From NCBI RefSeq assembly GCF_900220965.1, contig NZ_OBQC01000003.1, positions 186,001-250,000 on the forward strand: a stretch of DNA of 64,000 nt. Reading direction: 5' to 3'. Both the position numbers and the translations under genes were made by a program. The stretch is from Ureibacillus acetophenoni. GTDB lineage: Bacteria > Bacillota > Bacilli > Bacillales_A > Planococcaceae. A model generated the notes under the pieces. It did no database searches, was not told the DNA's origin, and saw nothing but the letters and a program-made list of their open reading frames with translations. Of this stretch, positions 37,481-47,249 are shown one piece after another. Numbering within the stretch: position 1 is the first letter of the stretch; the number at the start of each line of letters is the position of its first letter.

Positions 37481-38029
37481 ATGTTAAAACATCGTGATTT
37501 AAATGAAACGAATGAACTTTTTCATTTATTAAGTCATCCATCAGTGTTCCCCTATGTTCGTCAAAAGGCAACTTCTGCAGAAGAATATTTGTTCATGACG
37601 AAACAGATAATGGAAGAGGAACAACTTGGTTTAACAATCTCTAGAACAATTATTGACGATTATGGTCAACCAATTGGTACAATTAACTTATATGATATAC
37701 AAGATGGAGCAGGGTTTTTAGGTACATGGATTGGTGTTCCATATCAAGGAATGGGGTATAACCAAACAGCAAAAAAGGAGTTTTTAACTGAACTCTTCTT
37801 CCAATGCGATATTCATACTGTATTTTTAAGAATTCGTAAAGGAAACGAAAGATCTAAACGCGCCTCCTTAAAATTACCTTATGTAATCGAAGCAAGTGAA
37901 ACTCACCAAGCATTATATGAAGAAATTAATGCAGGTGATGTAAAATTTGATTTGTATCGTATTCCTAAAGATCTATTTTATTTAGTTACTGCACATGAAA
38001 ATAACGAAGAAGAAGAACAAGCAATGTAA
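37481..38029 (+). CDS. GNAT family N-acetyltransferase
   Basis: A 182-residue protein with a RimJ/RimL-like (Acetyltransf_3) GNAT fold. GTWIGVPYQGMGYNQTAKK (about 87-105) holds the acetyl-CoA pyrophosphate loop, and NERSKRASLKL is the usual Asn-helix. N- and C-terminal parts are acidic (ENNEEEEQAM). The substrate is unknown. AAGGAGG lies 8 bases before ATG 37481, and the leader can fold over it. Confidence 0.82.
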   Translation: MLKHRDLNETNELFHLLSHPSVFPYVRQKATSAEEYLFMTKQIMEEEQLGLTISRTIIDDYGQPIGTINLYDIQDGAGFLGTWIGVPYQGMGYNQTAKKEFLTELFFQCDIHTVFLRIRKGNERSKRASLKLPYVIEASETHQALYEEINAGDVKFDLYRIPKDLFYLVTAHENNEEEEQAM

Positions 38030-38032
38030 ATC

Positions 38033-38071
38033 AAAGGGTGTATTGAAAGTTTATATTTCAATACACCCTTT
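38033..38071. terminator. Bidirectional intrinsic terminator
   Basis: A 16-bp perfect stem (38033-38048 with 38056-38071) with a 7-base loop and A/T flanks, between converging acetyltransferase and MurG-type genes. Confidence 0.92.
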
Positions 38072-38078
38072 TAGCTTT

Positions 38079-39155
38079 TTATTTTTTATATTGTAGTATT
38101 AGTTGCACCATTTCATCCGGTGTTTTTGGAGTTTCAGCAGCAGACATTGATTGAATCATTTTCGGCCTTTGTTCAATTAGTCTTTTAATTGATTTATAAA
38201 ATGTATTCTTTGTCAGCGCTTCTTCCTCTAAAACTAATGCAAACCCTTGTTTTTCAAAAATATTTGCATTTAATATTTGATCTCCTCGGCTTTTAGATGC
38301 AGACAATGGAATAAGTAACATCGGTTTTTTTAATGCTAAAAACTCGTAAATAGAGTTTGATCCCGCACGAGAAACAACATAGTCACTAAGTTGTAATAAA
38401 TCAGGAAGTTCACTTGTTACATAGTCAAATTGTTTATAACCTTTTAAACTACTTAATGAATGGTCGACATTTCCTTTTCCACATAAGTGAACAATATTAA
38501 AATCAACAAGTAATTCTGGTAAATTACTTCGAAGTGCATCGTTAAGTACAACCGAACCTTGACTGCCTCCCATTACTAGGAGTACTTGTTTATTATCATC
38601 AAATCCACAAATTCGAAGCCCTTTATTTTTTTTACCTTCAAATAATTCCTGTCTAACAATTGAACCAGTACAAGTTGCTTTTTCGCTAGGTAAGTATTTA
38701 AGTGTATCTTCAAAAATTGTAAAGATATGAGAAGCAAAAGGTAGTGCTATTTTATTTGCTAAACCAGGAGTAACATCTGATTCATGTATTACTACTGGTA
38801 CTTTTGCCATTTTTGCTGCAATGACAACTGGAACCGATACGAATCCACCTTTAGAAAAAATCATAACTGGTTTAACCTTACGAATAACCGATAAAGCTTG
38901 CATTATTCCTGCCATAACTTTAAATGGATCTGTAAAGTTTTTCATTGAAAAATATCTACGAAGCTTCCCACTTGAAATTCCATGGTATGGGATTTTAGGA
39001 AAACTTCCTGTTATCAACTCTTTTTCGATCCCATCGTGTGATCCTATATAGTGTACATCATAGCCCTCTTTCAACAATGAAGGGATAATTGCCTGGTTTA
39101 ATGAAACATGGCCTGCAGTTCCGCCACCTGTTAATATAATTGAATTTTGATTCAC
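38079..39155 (-). CDS. murG: MurG-type UDP-GlcNAc : lipid I N-acetylglucosaminyltransferase
   Basis: A 358-residue GT28 glycosyltransferase. The N-terminal GGGTAGHVSLNQAI is the G-loop that binds lipid I phosphates. HESDVTPGLANK, VMGGSQGS and SRAGSNSIYEFLALKKPMLLIPL form the donor site. MurG makes lipid II at the inner membrane face. The gene is alone, outside any division/cell-wall cluster, so it could be a second MurG, as some bacilli carry. The GTG start at 39155 has AGGAGAA upstream. It ends on the shared terminator. Confidence 0.88.
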   Translation of the reverse strand: MNQNSIILTGGGTAGHVSLNQAIIPSLLKEGYDVHYIGSHDGIEKELITGSFPKIPYHGISSGKLRRYFSMKNFTDPFKVMAGIMQALSVIRKVKPVMIFSKGGFVSVPVVIAAKMAKVPVVIHESDVTPGLANKIALPFASHIFTIFEDTLKYLPSEKATCTGSIVRQELFEGKKNKGLRICGFDDNKQVLLVMGGSQGSVVLNDALRSNLPELLVDFNIVHLCGKGNVDHSLSSLKGYKQFDYVTSELPDLLQLSDYVVSRAGSNSIYEFLALKKPMLLIPLSASKSRGDQILNANIFEKQGFALVLEEEALTKNTFYKSIKRLIEQRPKMIQSMSAAETPKTPDEMVQLILQYKK

Positions 39156-39449
39156 AATAATTCTCCTATCCTATGTGAAAATTCACTTTAACTTTTAAGT
39201 TACAAATAAACACGCCATTGAATATTCACTTATAGATTACAATTATGTATTTAAATTTCCGCTCGAGTATTTCTACAATTTTCTTTTATAACTAATGTAG
39301 CCGAGTCAAAATAAAAATGAACAACATCGATAAACAAAACACTATAGTTATCTATGCTAATAACTAATCATCCATGCCGCAATATCCTCTGTCGATTTTA
39401 ACATATATAAGTCATTTAAAATAGATTTTTACCATTCAAATTAAACAAC
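39156..39449. other. AT-rich intergenic region, no gene seen
   Basis: Upstream region of the MurG-type gene. No reading frame with a ribosome site on either strand and no convincing promoter pair were found. Confidence 0.4.
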
Positions 39450-39478
39450 AAAAGCCCCCAAGTCAAAACTTGAGGGCC
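39450..39478 (-). terminator. Intrinsic terminator, minus strand
   Basis: On the minus strand GGCCCTCAAGT and ACTTGGGGGC form a G-rich stem with a short loop, followed by CTTTTG. It lies about 165 bases past the CobW-family gene. A weaker hairpin (ACCATTTAG with CTAATGGT, near 39542-39574) followed by seven U residues lies between, so the gene may have two terminators. Confidence 0.7.
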
Positions 39479-39641
39479 AAATTAACTTTCAAAAGGATAA
39501 ATCGGTGTGTCCAGAAATAGCCACCCTTAAAAAAACCCTACACCATTAGGTCTATATTACGGAGACTAAATGGTTTAGTTGTAAACGATATTGATAGTTT
39601 TATAGAGTTACAATTTTAATAATACAGTCCCATTATTACTT

Positions 39642-40544
39642 CTAAATTTCCCCAATTAGATTAATTTGGTTTAAATTTTCACCTATAATGACCATTTTCG
39701 GTTCCATTTTTACATATTCAGGTAACCATTGTACTAATCCATACGCATATTGAAATAGCATTGGATTTTTCATCCCTTCAATAGGCACATATCCTTTCAT
39801 TCGATAAACGGAGCTCGGTAGTGTGCGAATCCATTCTTCAAATTGTTCTTGGGTAAAGCTTTCTTTAAATTCAACTAAACGAGAAGTTAAGTGGAGATGA
39901 ACTCCTATTTTCGCTGGTTGAATACCGTCATTTTTACCACTGATAGTTGATTGTAATTTCTCTAGTAAGTTTAATGGAACGCGTCCATTAGTAGTTTGTA
40001 AAATAAATGCATTAGAATTAATACTTTGGATTTCAAAAACCACTTTCGATTGTTCAGCTTCTGATAACAAATCCATTTTGTTTGCTAATAACAGATGGGC
40101 ATGACGAATTTGTTCTAAAAATAAGCTTCTTACCTGTGGTGTTAACCGATTTCTATCTAGCCATAGTTTACTATCTGCTACCGTCACAATTCCCTTAATG
40201 TTTAACCGTTCAGCAAATAAAGGTGAATATACTGCATCTAATGCCTCTACAGGATGTGCTGCACCAGTCGTTTCTATAATTAATACATCAAATTGTTCAT
40301 TAGCAAGTAAGGACTGAATTTGCGCTTCAGTTTTTTCACTACCAGAACAACAAATGCACCCTTCTAGCATTTCTTTTAATGGAATATCTTCTTCGACAGC
40401 TTGGGAGTCAAAGTTTAACTGTCCAAATTCATTCATGATAATAGCTGGTTTAAGTCCTTTTTCTTTTAATTGTCGAATGACATCCGTTAACATAGAAGTT
40501 TTTCCACTACCTAAAAACCCGCTAAATAAATACACATCGATCAA
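39642..40544 (-). CDS. CobW/COG0523 metal-chaperone GTPase
   Basis: A 300-residue G3E GTPase. P-loop FLGSGKTSML (about 8-17), the metal-binding CxCC motif in EGCICCSG (about 61-68), Walker B-like IETTGAAHP, and NKMD for guanine. COG0523 proteins deliver zinc or other metals to client enzymes under limitation. TTG 40544 is preferred: GGAGAGG lies 6 bases before it, and the protein then begins MIDVYLFSGFLGSGKT as relatives do. No Zur site was recognised. Monocistronic. Confidence 0.87.
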   Translation of the reverse strand: MIDVYLFSGFLGSGKTSMLTDVIRQLKEKGLKPAIIMNEFGQLNFDSQAVEEDIPLKEMLEGCICCSGSEKTEAQIQSLLANEQFDVLIIETTGAAHPVEALDAVYSPLFAERLNIKGIVTVADSKLWLDRNRLTPQVRSLFLEQIRHAHLLLANKMDLLSEAEQSKVVFEIQSINSNAFILQTTNGRVPLNLLEKLQSTISGKNDGIQPAKIGVHLHLTSRLVEFKESFTQEQFEEWIRTLPSSVYRMKGYVPIEGMKNPMLFQYAYGLVQWLPEYVKMEPKMVIIGENLNQINLIGEI

Positions 40545-40574
40545 TGAGATCCTCTCCATTTCCATTTTTACAAA

Positions 40575-40619
40575 GAAAGAGCTGATTTTTGTTCATGTAC
40601 CGAACAACTCAGCTCTTTC
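40575..40619 (-). terminator. Hairpin terminator of the Ctp protease gene
   Basis: On the minus strand GAAAGAGCTGA pairs with TCAGCTCTTTC (40619-40609 with 40585-40575), with an inner GTTC/GAAC pair. The U-tail is weak. Confidence 0.7.
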
Positions 40620-40630
40620 AATATGACTAA

Positions 40631-42157
40631 TTATTCGTTTTGCGTAGTAGTTGCCTGTTCTTCTAACAATTCAAGTGCTTTTAAAACATGTGGATCTTCA
40701 TCTCTAATTTTTTGTCTAAGAGCATCCATAATTGCATAAGTAGTATCACCAACGATAACACCAGTTTGTTCTAATTCATGATCTGCTTGGAATGCTTTAA
40801 CAGCATTGGCTGTAGACTCATCAAATTCATTATCAACTTCATCTACACTATATCCTAATACTTCTAGCATTTTTTCCGCATTGTTTACAGTCGTAGAAAG
40901 AATTCCTACTTTCAACTCTGAATTTGGATCGATGAATGTAAGTTTTGCATATTCAGGGTATTGAACTTCAAAATCAGGCTTGATCCCTGTTTCATTTATC
41001 CAATTTCCGTTAGGAGTTAACCATTTCCCTGTAGTATATTTTAAATTTGAACCATCCGGTAAGTAACTGACAGTTTGTACAGTTCCTTTCCCAAATGAAG
41101 TTAAACCAACTATTTTAGCATTACTTGACTCACGAAGGGCAGCTGCTAATATTTCAGAAGATGAAGCACTACCGTTGTCTATTAATACTACGATTGGTAG
41201 ATTATATTTTTTTCCACCATCTGCAACGTATTGTTCAGGTTCACCATCACGTTCTTGTACTTTAACGATTGGTTTTCCTTTTTCAACAAATAAATTTGCA
41301 ATATCAAGAGCGGATGATAAATAACCACCCGGATTTTGACGGAGATCTAGAATTATACTTTTCATACCGTCTTTTTCGTATTGTTCGAGTAAGACTCTTA
41401 AATCTGCAAAAGTTTTATCACTAAATGATGAGATTTGGATTTTAGCAATTTTGTCTTCTCCCATTTCACCATAAACAGTTTCAATAGGAATTTCATCTCT
41501 AACAATTGTAATTTCTTGTAGATTTTCATTATTTCCACGTTGAATCGTTAAAGTAACAGGAGTTCCCTTTTCACCACGAATTAACAATACCGCTTCCGTG
41601 GCACTCATACCCTGAATACTTTCACCATCTACAAGTAAGATAATATCTTCTGGAAGTAAACCTGCTTTTTCAGCGGGTGAATTTTTAATTGGAGAAACAA
41701 CAACGATATTTCCATTTCGTTCTTGAATTTCAGCACCAATTCCCTCAAAACTTGCTGATAAGTCTGAATTGAACTGCGCTGCTTCTTCCTTATTCATATA
41801 ATCTGAATACGGATCTCCTAATGCATCAAACATTCCGTTGATTGCACCGTAAATGATTTTTTCATCATCTACTTCAATATAGTACTTTTCCTTTAGTTCA
41901 TCGTAAGCCTCAAAAAGCTTTTTAAATTCTTTTCTCTCATTCTGCTGACTCGTTTCCACAACTTCGACAACTTTTTTATCTCCAAAAGTTAATGCGAAAA
42001 TTGTCAAACCCGCAGTTAAAATAATCGTTAAAAACATTACCATTATTAATGTGAATGGTTTTATGCGTAGATAGTTTTTTGCAGGCTTGTTTTGCTGCTC
42101 TAGTTTCTCTCTATTAGTCTCTAACTGGTTTTGTTCTTGTTGATTTTGTTCATCCAT
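40631..42157 (-). CDS. ctpA: C-terminal processing protease (S41, CtpA/CtpB family)
   Basis: A 508-residue protease. It has a Gln/Asn-rich cytosolic N-terminus, one membrane helix (FTLIMVMFLTIILTAGLTIFAL), a PDZ domain (about 115-205), the S41 catalytic core with Ser in GSASSSEILAAAL and Lys in TSFGKGTVQ, and a C-terminal peptidoglycan-binding domain (VDEVDNEFDESTANAVKAFQ). It cleaves C-terminal tails of proteins outside the membrane; B. subtilis CtpB does this in sporulation signalling. A weak ribosome site (GGTGAATTGAAG) precedes ATG 42157. An imperfect ECF-like promoter (AGAAAC, 17 bases, CGTCTT) lies just upstream, not strong enough to call. Confidence 0.9.
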   Translation of the reverse strand: MDEQNQQEQNQLETNREKLEQQNKPAKNYLRIKPFTLIMVMFLTIILTAGLTIFALTFGDKKVVEVVETSQQNERKEFKKLFEAYDELKEKYYIEVDDEKIIYGAINGMFDALGDPYSDYMNKEEAAQFNSDLSASFEGIGAEIQERNGNIVVVSPIKNSPAEKAGLLPEDIILLVDGESIQGMSATEAVLLIRGEKGTPVTLTIQRGNNENLQEITIVRDEIPIETVYGEMGEDKIAKIQISSFSDKTFADLRVLLEQYEKDGMKSIILDLRQNPGGYLSSALDIANLFVEKGKPIVKVQERDGEPEQYVADGGKKYNLPIVVLIDNGSASSSEILAAALRESSNAKIVGLTSFGKGTVQTVSYLPDGSNLKYTTGKWLTPNGNWINETGIKPDFEVQYPEYAKLTFIDPNSELKVGILSTTVNNAEKMLEVLGYSVDEVDNEFDESTANAVKAFQADHELEQTGVIVGDTTYAIMDALRQKIRDEDPHVLKALELLEEQATTTQNE

Positions 42158-42231
42158 TCTTCAATTCACCACTCTCATTTACACTTAAACGTAAAGACGT
42201 TATTACCATATTAACAGTTTCTATTCATTCC

Positions 42232-42265
42232 GAAAAGAAAAGACTGTCAATTTATAGACAGTCTT
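42232..42265 (-). terminator. Intrinsic terminator of deoD
   Basis: On the minus strand AAGACTGTC pairs with GACAGTCTT (42265-42257 with 42248-42240), followed by a U-rich run. Confidence 0.88.
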
Positions 42266-42327
42266 GTACCATTTGATTAAATAATAGTGTTATCTCGTAT
42301 AAAAATCAATGGTAAGTAAACGCACCA

Positions 42328-43032
42328 TTAATCTTGGATTGCAGCCTCTAACGCTACTACGATCATATCTTTGAAAGTAGTTTGTCTTTCTTCAGCTGTT
42401 GTTACTTCCCCAGTAATAATATGATCTGATACCGTTAATACAGATAACGCTTGACGTCCAAATTTAGCAGCAAGTGTATAAAGGGCAGCAGATTCCATTT
42501 CCACAGCTAGAACACCATATTGAGCTAATTTTTCATTTTGATTTTCATCTGAGTAGAACATATCTGCAGTCATAACGTTACCAACTTTTAAGTTCAGACC
42601 TGCAGCTTTACCTGCATTGTAAGCTTTTAATAATAAATCAAAGTCTGCAATTGGAGCATAGTCAATTCCATTAAAGATGATTTCGTTCATTTTAGAATCA
42701 GTTGTTGCACCTTGACCTAAAATAACATCTCGAACTTTTACATCCTTTTGGATAGCACCACAAGTACCTACACGAATTAATTTTTGTACACCATATTCTT
42801 GCATTAACTCAGTAACATAAATTGAAATAGATGGAACACCCATACCAGTTCCTTGTACAGATACTCGTTTACCTTTATATGTTCCAGTAAAACCAAGCAT
42901 GTTACGAACCTCGTTGTAACATGTTACGTCTTCTAAAAACGTTTCAGCAATATACTTTGCACGTAATGGATCTCCTGGTAAAAGAATAATATCTGCAATA
43001 TCACCTTGTTTTGCGTTTATATGAATACTCAT
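42328..43032 (-). CDS. deoD: Purine-nucleoside phosphorylase DeoD type
   Basis: A 234-residue hexameric-type nucleoside phosphorylase. [14 protein letters not shown] (phosphate site), [21 protein letters not shown] and [14 protein letters not shown] (ribose/purine site) are all present. It splits purine (deoxy)nucleosides to base and ribose-1-phosphate for salvage. GAGGG lies 6 bases before ATG 43032; the preceding TTG is not needed. Monocistronic. Confidence 0.95.
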   Translation of the reverse strand: MSIHINAKQGDIADIILLPGDPLRAKYIAETFLEDVTCYNEVRNMLGFTGTYKGKRVSVQGTGMGVPSISIYVTELMQEYGVQKLIRVGTCGAIQKDVKVRDVILGQGATTDSKMNEIIFNGIDYAPIADFDLLLKAYNAGKAAGLNLKVGNVMTADMFYSDENQNEKLAQYGVLAVEMESAALYTLAAKFGRQALSVLTVSDHIITGEVTTAEERQTTFKDMIVVALEAAIQD

Positions 43033-43201
43033 CAAATCCCTCTTTCTTCTGAAATTTTCTCATGCTGTTTCATTTTACTTCTATTTGTTGTTTAAAATGA
43101 AAGAATTTCTCTCATTTTACAATATACTTTCTTTTATCTTTTTGTGCAATGTATAGCACTTAGTAATATAAACTAGCACACATTTTAGGTTGCAACAGTC
43201 A

Positions 43202-43426
43202 TTAATTATCATACTTCAATCGATAAATTTCCCAAAGTTCATCAAAGGCTGATGTCGATAGCTCATCATCAGCTTTTGTTTCAAAATAACTAGATAATTC
43301 TTCGAAGGATGTACTTGTTTTTGGAAAGCCATGATCATGAAAAGCACTTTCAGCAAACCTAGATTTTTGATCTGACCAATCGCCACCTCTATATGTAAGA
43401 ACAAAATGATAAAAACTTTTTTTCAT
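43202..43426 (-). CDS. yozE: YozE family protein (UPF0346)
   Basis: A 74-residue acidic helical protein matching Yoz[36 protein letters not shown] and a C-terminal LWEIYRLKY. The family has a SAM-like helical fold; function unknown. AGAAGGAG lies 7 bases before ATG 43426. It follows the msrB-msrA-ypmS block, as in B. subtilis. Confidence 0.9.
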   Translation of the reverse strand: MKKSFYHFVLTYRGGDWSDQKSRFAESAFHDHGFPKTSTSFEELSSYFETKADDELSTSAFDELWEIYRLKYDN

Positions 43427-43530
43427 ACGAATTTCTCCTTCTATGTTCCCTATATAATCGGTAATTTTACATAACTTTTAATCGATGAACAAGTGACGAA
43501 CAATTTTAGGAGTTAAAATCGCAAATATAA

Positions 43531-43565
43531 AAAAGCTAACTAGAAAGTTTGAATTTCTAGTTAGC
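43531..43565 (-). terminator. Intrinsic terminator of ypmS-msrA-msrB
   Basis: GCTAACTAGAAA (43535-43546) pairs with TTTCTAGTTAGC (43554-43565); the left flank gives a U-run on the minus strand. Confidence 0.9.
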
Positions 43566-43577
43566 CCGATAAATCCT

Positions 43578-44009
43578 TTATTTTTCAAAAAGCTTTACAT
43601 ATTCTCCGTAACCTTCTTCTTCTAACTTATCTTTTGGAATAAATCTTAAAGAAGCAGAATTAATACAATAGCGTAATCCACCTAATTCTCTTGGACCATC
43701 AGGAAATACATGACCTAAATGTGAATCTGCTGTTTTACTTCTAACTTCGATTCGACGCATACCATGAGATGTATCAAATCGTTCTTCAATTTCTTCACTT
43801 TCAATTGGTTTAGCAAAACTTGGCCATCCACAACCAGCATCGAATTTATCATATGAGCTAAATAATGGTTTCCCAGACACAATATCAACGTAAATTCCTT
43901 CTTCAAAATGCTGATCGTATTCATTTTGGTATGGTGGTTCTGTTCCATTTTGTTGAGTAACATAATATTGCATTTCAGTTAGTTTTTTTAAACGTTCTTC
44001 CTTATTCAT
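43578..44009 (-). CDS. msrB: Peptide methionine (R)-S-oxide reductase MsrB
   Basis: A 143-residue MsrB that reduces the R-epimer of methionine sulfoxide. [15 protein letters not shown], the [13 protein letters not shown] block and the catalytic Cys in [12 protein letters not shown] are present. The CxxC zinc pairs of many MsrB are absent (KFDAGCGWP has no second Cys two positions away), as in the zinc-free type. ATG 44009 has GGGGGAAG upstream and overlaps the msrA stop by 8 bases. Confidence 0.94.
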   Translation of the reverse strand: MNKEERLKKLTEMQYYVTQQNGTEPPYQNEYDQHFEEGIYVDIVSGKPLFSSYDKFDAGCGWPSFAKPIESEEIEERFDTSHGMRRIEVRSKTADSHLGHVFPDGPRELGGLRYCINSASLRFIPKDKLEEEGYGEYVKLFEK

Positions 44010-44535
44010 GTTTCTTCCCCCAATGGTGTTGTATAAATGCAGCTCTACCTGATCCAATATGATATCTTTCATAGTGTAATGGATTTTTCTTATAGTATTG
44101 TTGGTGATAATCTTCTGCAGGGTAAAAAGTTTTAGCAGGAATAATTTTTACTGCAATGGGTTTATTAAATTTACCTGATTTCTCCAGAAGATCTTTTGAT
44201 TCTTCAGCGATTCTTTTTTGCTCTTCATTATGATAAAAGATGGCAGTTGTATACGATTCACCACGGTCATAAAATTGACCTCCAGGATCAGTTGGATCAA
44301 TTAATGTCCAATATAGATCAACTAATTTCTCATAAGGGTAAATTTCTGGATTAAATGTAATTTGGACAGCTTCTAAATGGCCAGTCTTTTCCGAACATAC
44401 TTGTTCGTAAGTAGGATTTTCCACATGTCCGCCAGTGTAACCTGAGACCACTGAGTCAATCCCTTCTTGTTGGTCAAAAGGTTTAACCATACACCAAAAA
44501 CAACCACCTGCAAATGTTGCTTTTTCTATAGTCAT
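44002..44535 (-). CDS. msrA: Peptide methionine (S)-S-oxide reductase MsrA, paired with MsrB
   Basis: A 177-residue MsrA with [13 protein letters not shown] (catalytic Cys about 13), [16 protein letters not shown] and a C-terminal HHWGKKHE. Paralogue of the gene at 19174. It is coupled to msrB by an 8-base overlap, so the two epimer-specific repair enzymes are made together. GGGG lies 9 bases before ATG 44535. ypmS lies 11 bases upstream. Confidence 0.94.
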   Translation of the reverse strand: MTIEKATFAGGCFWCMVKPFDQQEGIDSVVSGYTGGHVENPTYEQVCSEKTGHLEAVQITFNPEIYPYEKLVDLYWTLIDPTDPGGQFYDRGESYTTAIFYHNEEQKRIAEESKDLLEKSGKFNKPIAVKIIPAKTFYPAEDYHQQYYKKNPLHYERYHIGSGRAAFIQHHWGKKHE

Positions 44536-44546
44536 TCTATAACCCC

Positions 44547-45116
44547 CTATTCATTTGGCACTATGAGTTCTAATACTATTTTATCATTTCTTAGATCAAT
44601 TTCTTTTGCACGAACTTTCGACCCATCTGCGACAGTCAATTTAGATAGGTCTACAAAAATTTCTTCCTCATTCGGTCGAATGAGCACCCAATCGGGAAAT
44701 TCAACTGTTTCTTCTAAAATCATTAATACCATAGATGGCTTTATATCTAGTTTTCCTACATATATTTTCGAGTATTTTAAATGTAAGTTACCATCTTCAT
44801 TAACTATTGGTTCAAAGTCAATCTGAACTGGGACTACCATACCGAATGCAATGATTTCACTGAAAATTTGTATTTGATCATTCATTGTAATAGCGACAGG
44901 TAACGTTTCGGTATTCAAAGCTTCTCGTAAATATTTTAAGGCAAGCTTTTCAAAATCTTTTGTAGTTGTTTCCACTAAGAGGACACTACCTTTTGCCTCT
45001 TTAACAGGAGGAAGTGGCACATCATTTCTCGGTGAAGTCGCCATTATTAGAATAGTAGTAATTATTGCAATGATTGCACCCGCTAACACAAAGAAGGCGA
45101 CTTTCCATTTATTCAT
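44547..45116 (-). CDS. ypmS: YpmS family membrane-anchored protein (DUF2140)
   Basis: A 189-residue protein with one N-terminal signal-anchor helix ([20 protein letters not shown]) and an extracytoplasmic beta-rich domain matching Ypm[47 protein letters not shown]. Function unknown; lipid-binding folds are suspected for the family. It heads the ypmS-msrA-msrB operon, the same order as in B. subtilis. Confidence 0.87.
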   Translation of the reverse strand: MNKWKVAFFVLAGAIIAIITTILIMATSPRNDVPLPPVKEAKGSVLLVETTTKDFEKLALKYLREALNTETLPVAITMNDQIQIFSEIIAFGMVVPVQIDFEPIVNEDGNLHLKYSKIYVGKLDIKPSMVLMILEETVEFPDWVLIRPNEEEIFVDLSKLTVADGSKVRAKEIDLRNDKIVLELIVPNE

Positions 45117-45427
45117 CCTAATTCACTCCCATATTTTTTACAACAAATAAGCTTTGGTTAAGGACTTTATAACTGGTATAGCTTTTAGCTAGAACAATGA
45201 CTATGAATATTATAATTATATGTATAAAACTCTCAACTAATCTCTTAGTATTCCCAAGTTTCTATGTTTCATTCCTATAAGCACTTTATAATCTGGTGGA
45301 AAATTGGATAAATTTTAGCGTAATCCTTTGCTCTTAATTAACGCATCTGTACTTTTAACGTTCCATTCATTTTACTTTATAATATAATGAACTTTATCAT
45401 ATACCTATTTTTAATTTAGTATATAAA
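45117..45427. other. Intergenic region upstream of ypmS, no gene seen
   Basis: About 310 AT-rich bases between ypmS and the degV terminator. It should hold the ypmS promoter on the minus strand, but no box pair stands out. No riboswitch landmarks. Confidence 0.4.
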
Positions 45428-45465
45428 TAAAAAATGTCAGTCCATATACTAGGAATCTGACATTT
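45428..45465 (-). terminator. Intrinsic terminator of degV
   Basis: AAATGTCAG (45432-45440) and CTGACATTT (45457-45465); the minus strand reads into a U-run. Confidence 0.88.
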
Positions 45466-45500
45466 CTTTTATGTGCGTTATATATTAGCAATGATAATAC

Positions 45501-46343
45501 TTATTCTGCGAAGTAGATAAAGCCTAAGGCACCAGGACCTGTGTGAGTACTAATGATTGGCGAAGTGAATTTAACTTCTACGTTATCAAAGCCAGTTTCT
45601 TTAATTTTTTCAATTAGGGCATTCCCCATAGTATCTAAACCATCTGCATGAGAAATTCCCACCGCTTTTACGGTTTTACCTTTTGTGTCTTCTAAAAACT
45701 GCTCAAATAAATGCTTTACCACTTGTTTATGGCTTCTTGCTTTTGCAACAGGTGTATAGGCTCCGTCATCTAAAGTAGCAATTGGTTTAATATTTAATAA
45801 TGAACCAATCATACCAGTACCTTTACCAATACGACCACCTTTTATTAGATTTTCTAATGTATCAACTACTACGAATAATCGTGAATTTTTACGGACTTCT
45901 TCTAATCTATTAACTATTTGTTCAACAGTGGCACCTTCATCACGTAATCGTATAGCTTCACGAATTTGAATTGCTAAAGCAATGGCAATATAACGAGAGT
46001 CAATGACTGTCACATCTGAATCTGACATACTCGCTGCTTGTCTTGCTGATTCTACAGTTCCGCTCATAGAACCTGTCATGTGTATAGAAATAATTTGATC
46101 TCCATCTTTACCAAGTTCATCATAAAGCTCTTTAAATTGACCTGGAGCTGGTTGTGAGCTTTTTGGAAGCGTTTTCGATTCTTTCATTAATTGTAAAAAA
46201 GATTTTGGTTCAACGTCGACGCCATCTGTATAAGTTCGATCTCCAATTTGAATCGTAAGTGGTACCACATGAATATTCGATTCTAATAACTCTTCTTTTG
46301 TTAAATCACAAGTAGAGTCAGTAACAATATGAATTTTTTTCAA
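45501..46343 (-). CDS. degV: DegV family fatty-acid-binding protein
   Basis: A 280-residue DegV/FakB-type protein. VTDSTCDLT at the N-terminus, SSQPAPGQFKELYDEL, IHMTGSMSGTVESAR and the C-terminal SPIISTHTGPGALGF match the family. FakB-like proteins hold a fatty acid for phosphorylation by FakA. The TTG start at 46343 has AAAGGATGTG upstream. Confidence 0.92.
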   Translation of the reverse strand: MKKIHIVTDSTCDLTKEELLESNIHVVPLTIQIGDRTYTDGVDVEPKSFLQLMKESKTLPKSSQPAPGQFKELYDELGKDGDQIISIHMTGSMSGTVESARQAASMSDSDVTVIDSRYIAIALAIQIREAIRLRDEGATVEQIVNRLEEVRKNSRLFVVVDTLENLIKGGRIGKGTGMIGSLLNIKPIATLDDGAYTPVAKARSHKQVVKHLFEQFLEDTKGKTVKAVGISHADGLDTMGNALIEKIKETGFDNVEVKFTSPIISTHTGPGALGFIYFAE

Positions 46344-46551
46344 TATGACACATCCTTTAATAGCTTCTCTATATTATAATTTCCCCATTTTATCTATGTA
46401 AATATGACAAATGTAATCACATTCGCAAATTTTAAGGAGAAATAAACATATAATTGAAAATTTGATGACAAACCTAATTACACATATGTGACAAATGATA
46501 GTACGAATGCAATTAGTATTCCAGTATAGTTACATCAACGGAGGAGATCGA

Positions 46552-47193
46552 ATGAATAATAGTAACGCTTTTGATTATAAAAATTTTACGGAAGAGCTTT
46601 GGAATGCAATTACCCATGGGATTGGATTCATTATTAGTATTCCAACATGTATTGCACTTATATTAGTCGCAGTCCAATCAGGTAGTTCTATTCAAATCGT
46701 TTCAAATAGTGTATTTGGCGCCTCTCTAGTATTACTTTTTTTAATGTCTACACTTCTACATAGCATGCCTGAAAAATATAAAAGAATCTTTTCAATATTA
46801 GACCATTCTTCAATTTATGTATTAATCGCGGGAACATATACACCCTTCTTACTTGTTGCAATTGGTGGAACATTAGGTATCGTTCTATTATGTATTGTTT
46901 GGGGAATCGCACTATTTGGTATCGTTTTTAAATGTTTATTTATCCATAAATTTGAAACGATATCTTTAATCTTATATATAACAATGGGTTGGTTAATCAT
47001 TTTTGCCATTAAACCTTTATACCAATTTTTACAGTTTGATGGATTTACGGTTTTACTAGCGGGTGGATTATTGTTTACATTTGGTGCAATCTTTTACGCT
47101 TGGAGGAAGTTACCTTATAACCATGCAATATGGCATTTATTCGTAATTGCTGGTTGTGCGTGTATGGTTACGTGTGTGATTTTTTATTTATAA
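46552..47193 (+). CDS. yplQ: Hemolysin III family membrane protein (YplQ-like)
   Basis: A 213-residue seven-helix protein of the HlyIII/PAQR family. The zinc-ligand landmarks are present: NAITHGIGF near the N-terminus, LLHSMPEKYKRIFSILDHSSIYVLIAGTYTPF, and the C-terminal NHAIWHLFVIAGC with its two His. Despite the name, such proteins in bacilli relate to membrane lipid homeostasis. ATG 46552 follows GGAGGAGATC; upstream in-frame codons precede that site. Convergent with floT through a shared terminator. Confidence 0.9.
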   Translation: MNNSNAFDYKNFTEELWNAITHGIGFIISIPTCIALILVAVQSGSSIQIVSNSVFGASLVLLFLMSTLLHSMPEKYKRIFSILDHSSIYVLIAGTYTPFLLVAIGGTLGIVLLCIVWGIALFGIVFKCLFIHKFETISLILYITMGWLIIFAIKPLYQFLQFDGFTVLLAGGLLFTFGAIFYAWRKLPYNHAIWHLFVIAGCACMVTCVIFYL

Positions 47194-47199
47194 ACATAT

Positions 47200-47230
47200 A
47201 AAGCCACGGCAGATGCCGTGGCTTTGTTGT
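47200..47230. terminator. Bidirectional intrinsic terminator
   Basis: AAAGCCACGGC (47200-47210) and GCCGTGGCTTT (47215-47225) with a 4-base loop; serves yplQ and floT. Confidence 0.93.
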
Positions 47231-47249
47231 ATTTTTATAAGATTTGTGA

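Noticed and set aside
39490-39530. GGTGTGTCCAGAAATAGCCACC as an insertion-sequence end
   Set aside because: No transposase frame, no matching inverted end and no target duplication were found.
42158-42235. AGAAAC-17-CGTCTT before the Ctp protease gene as an ECF promoter
   Set aside because: First base of the -35 box is wrong and the match is not better than expected in AT-rich spacer; left uncalled.
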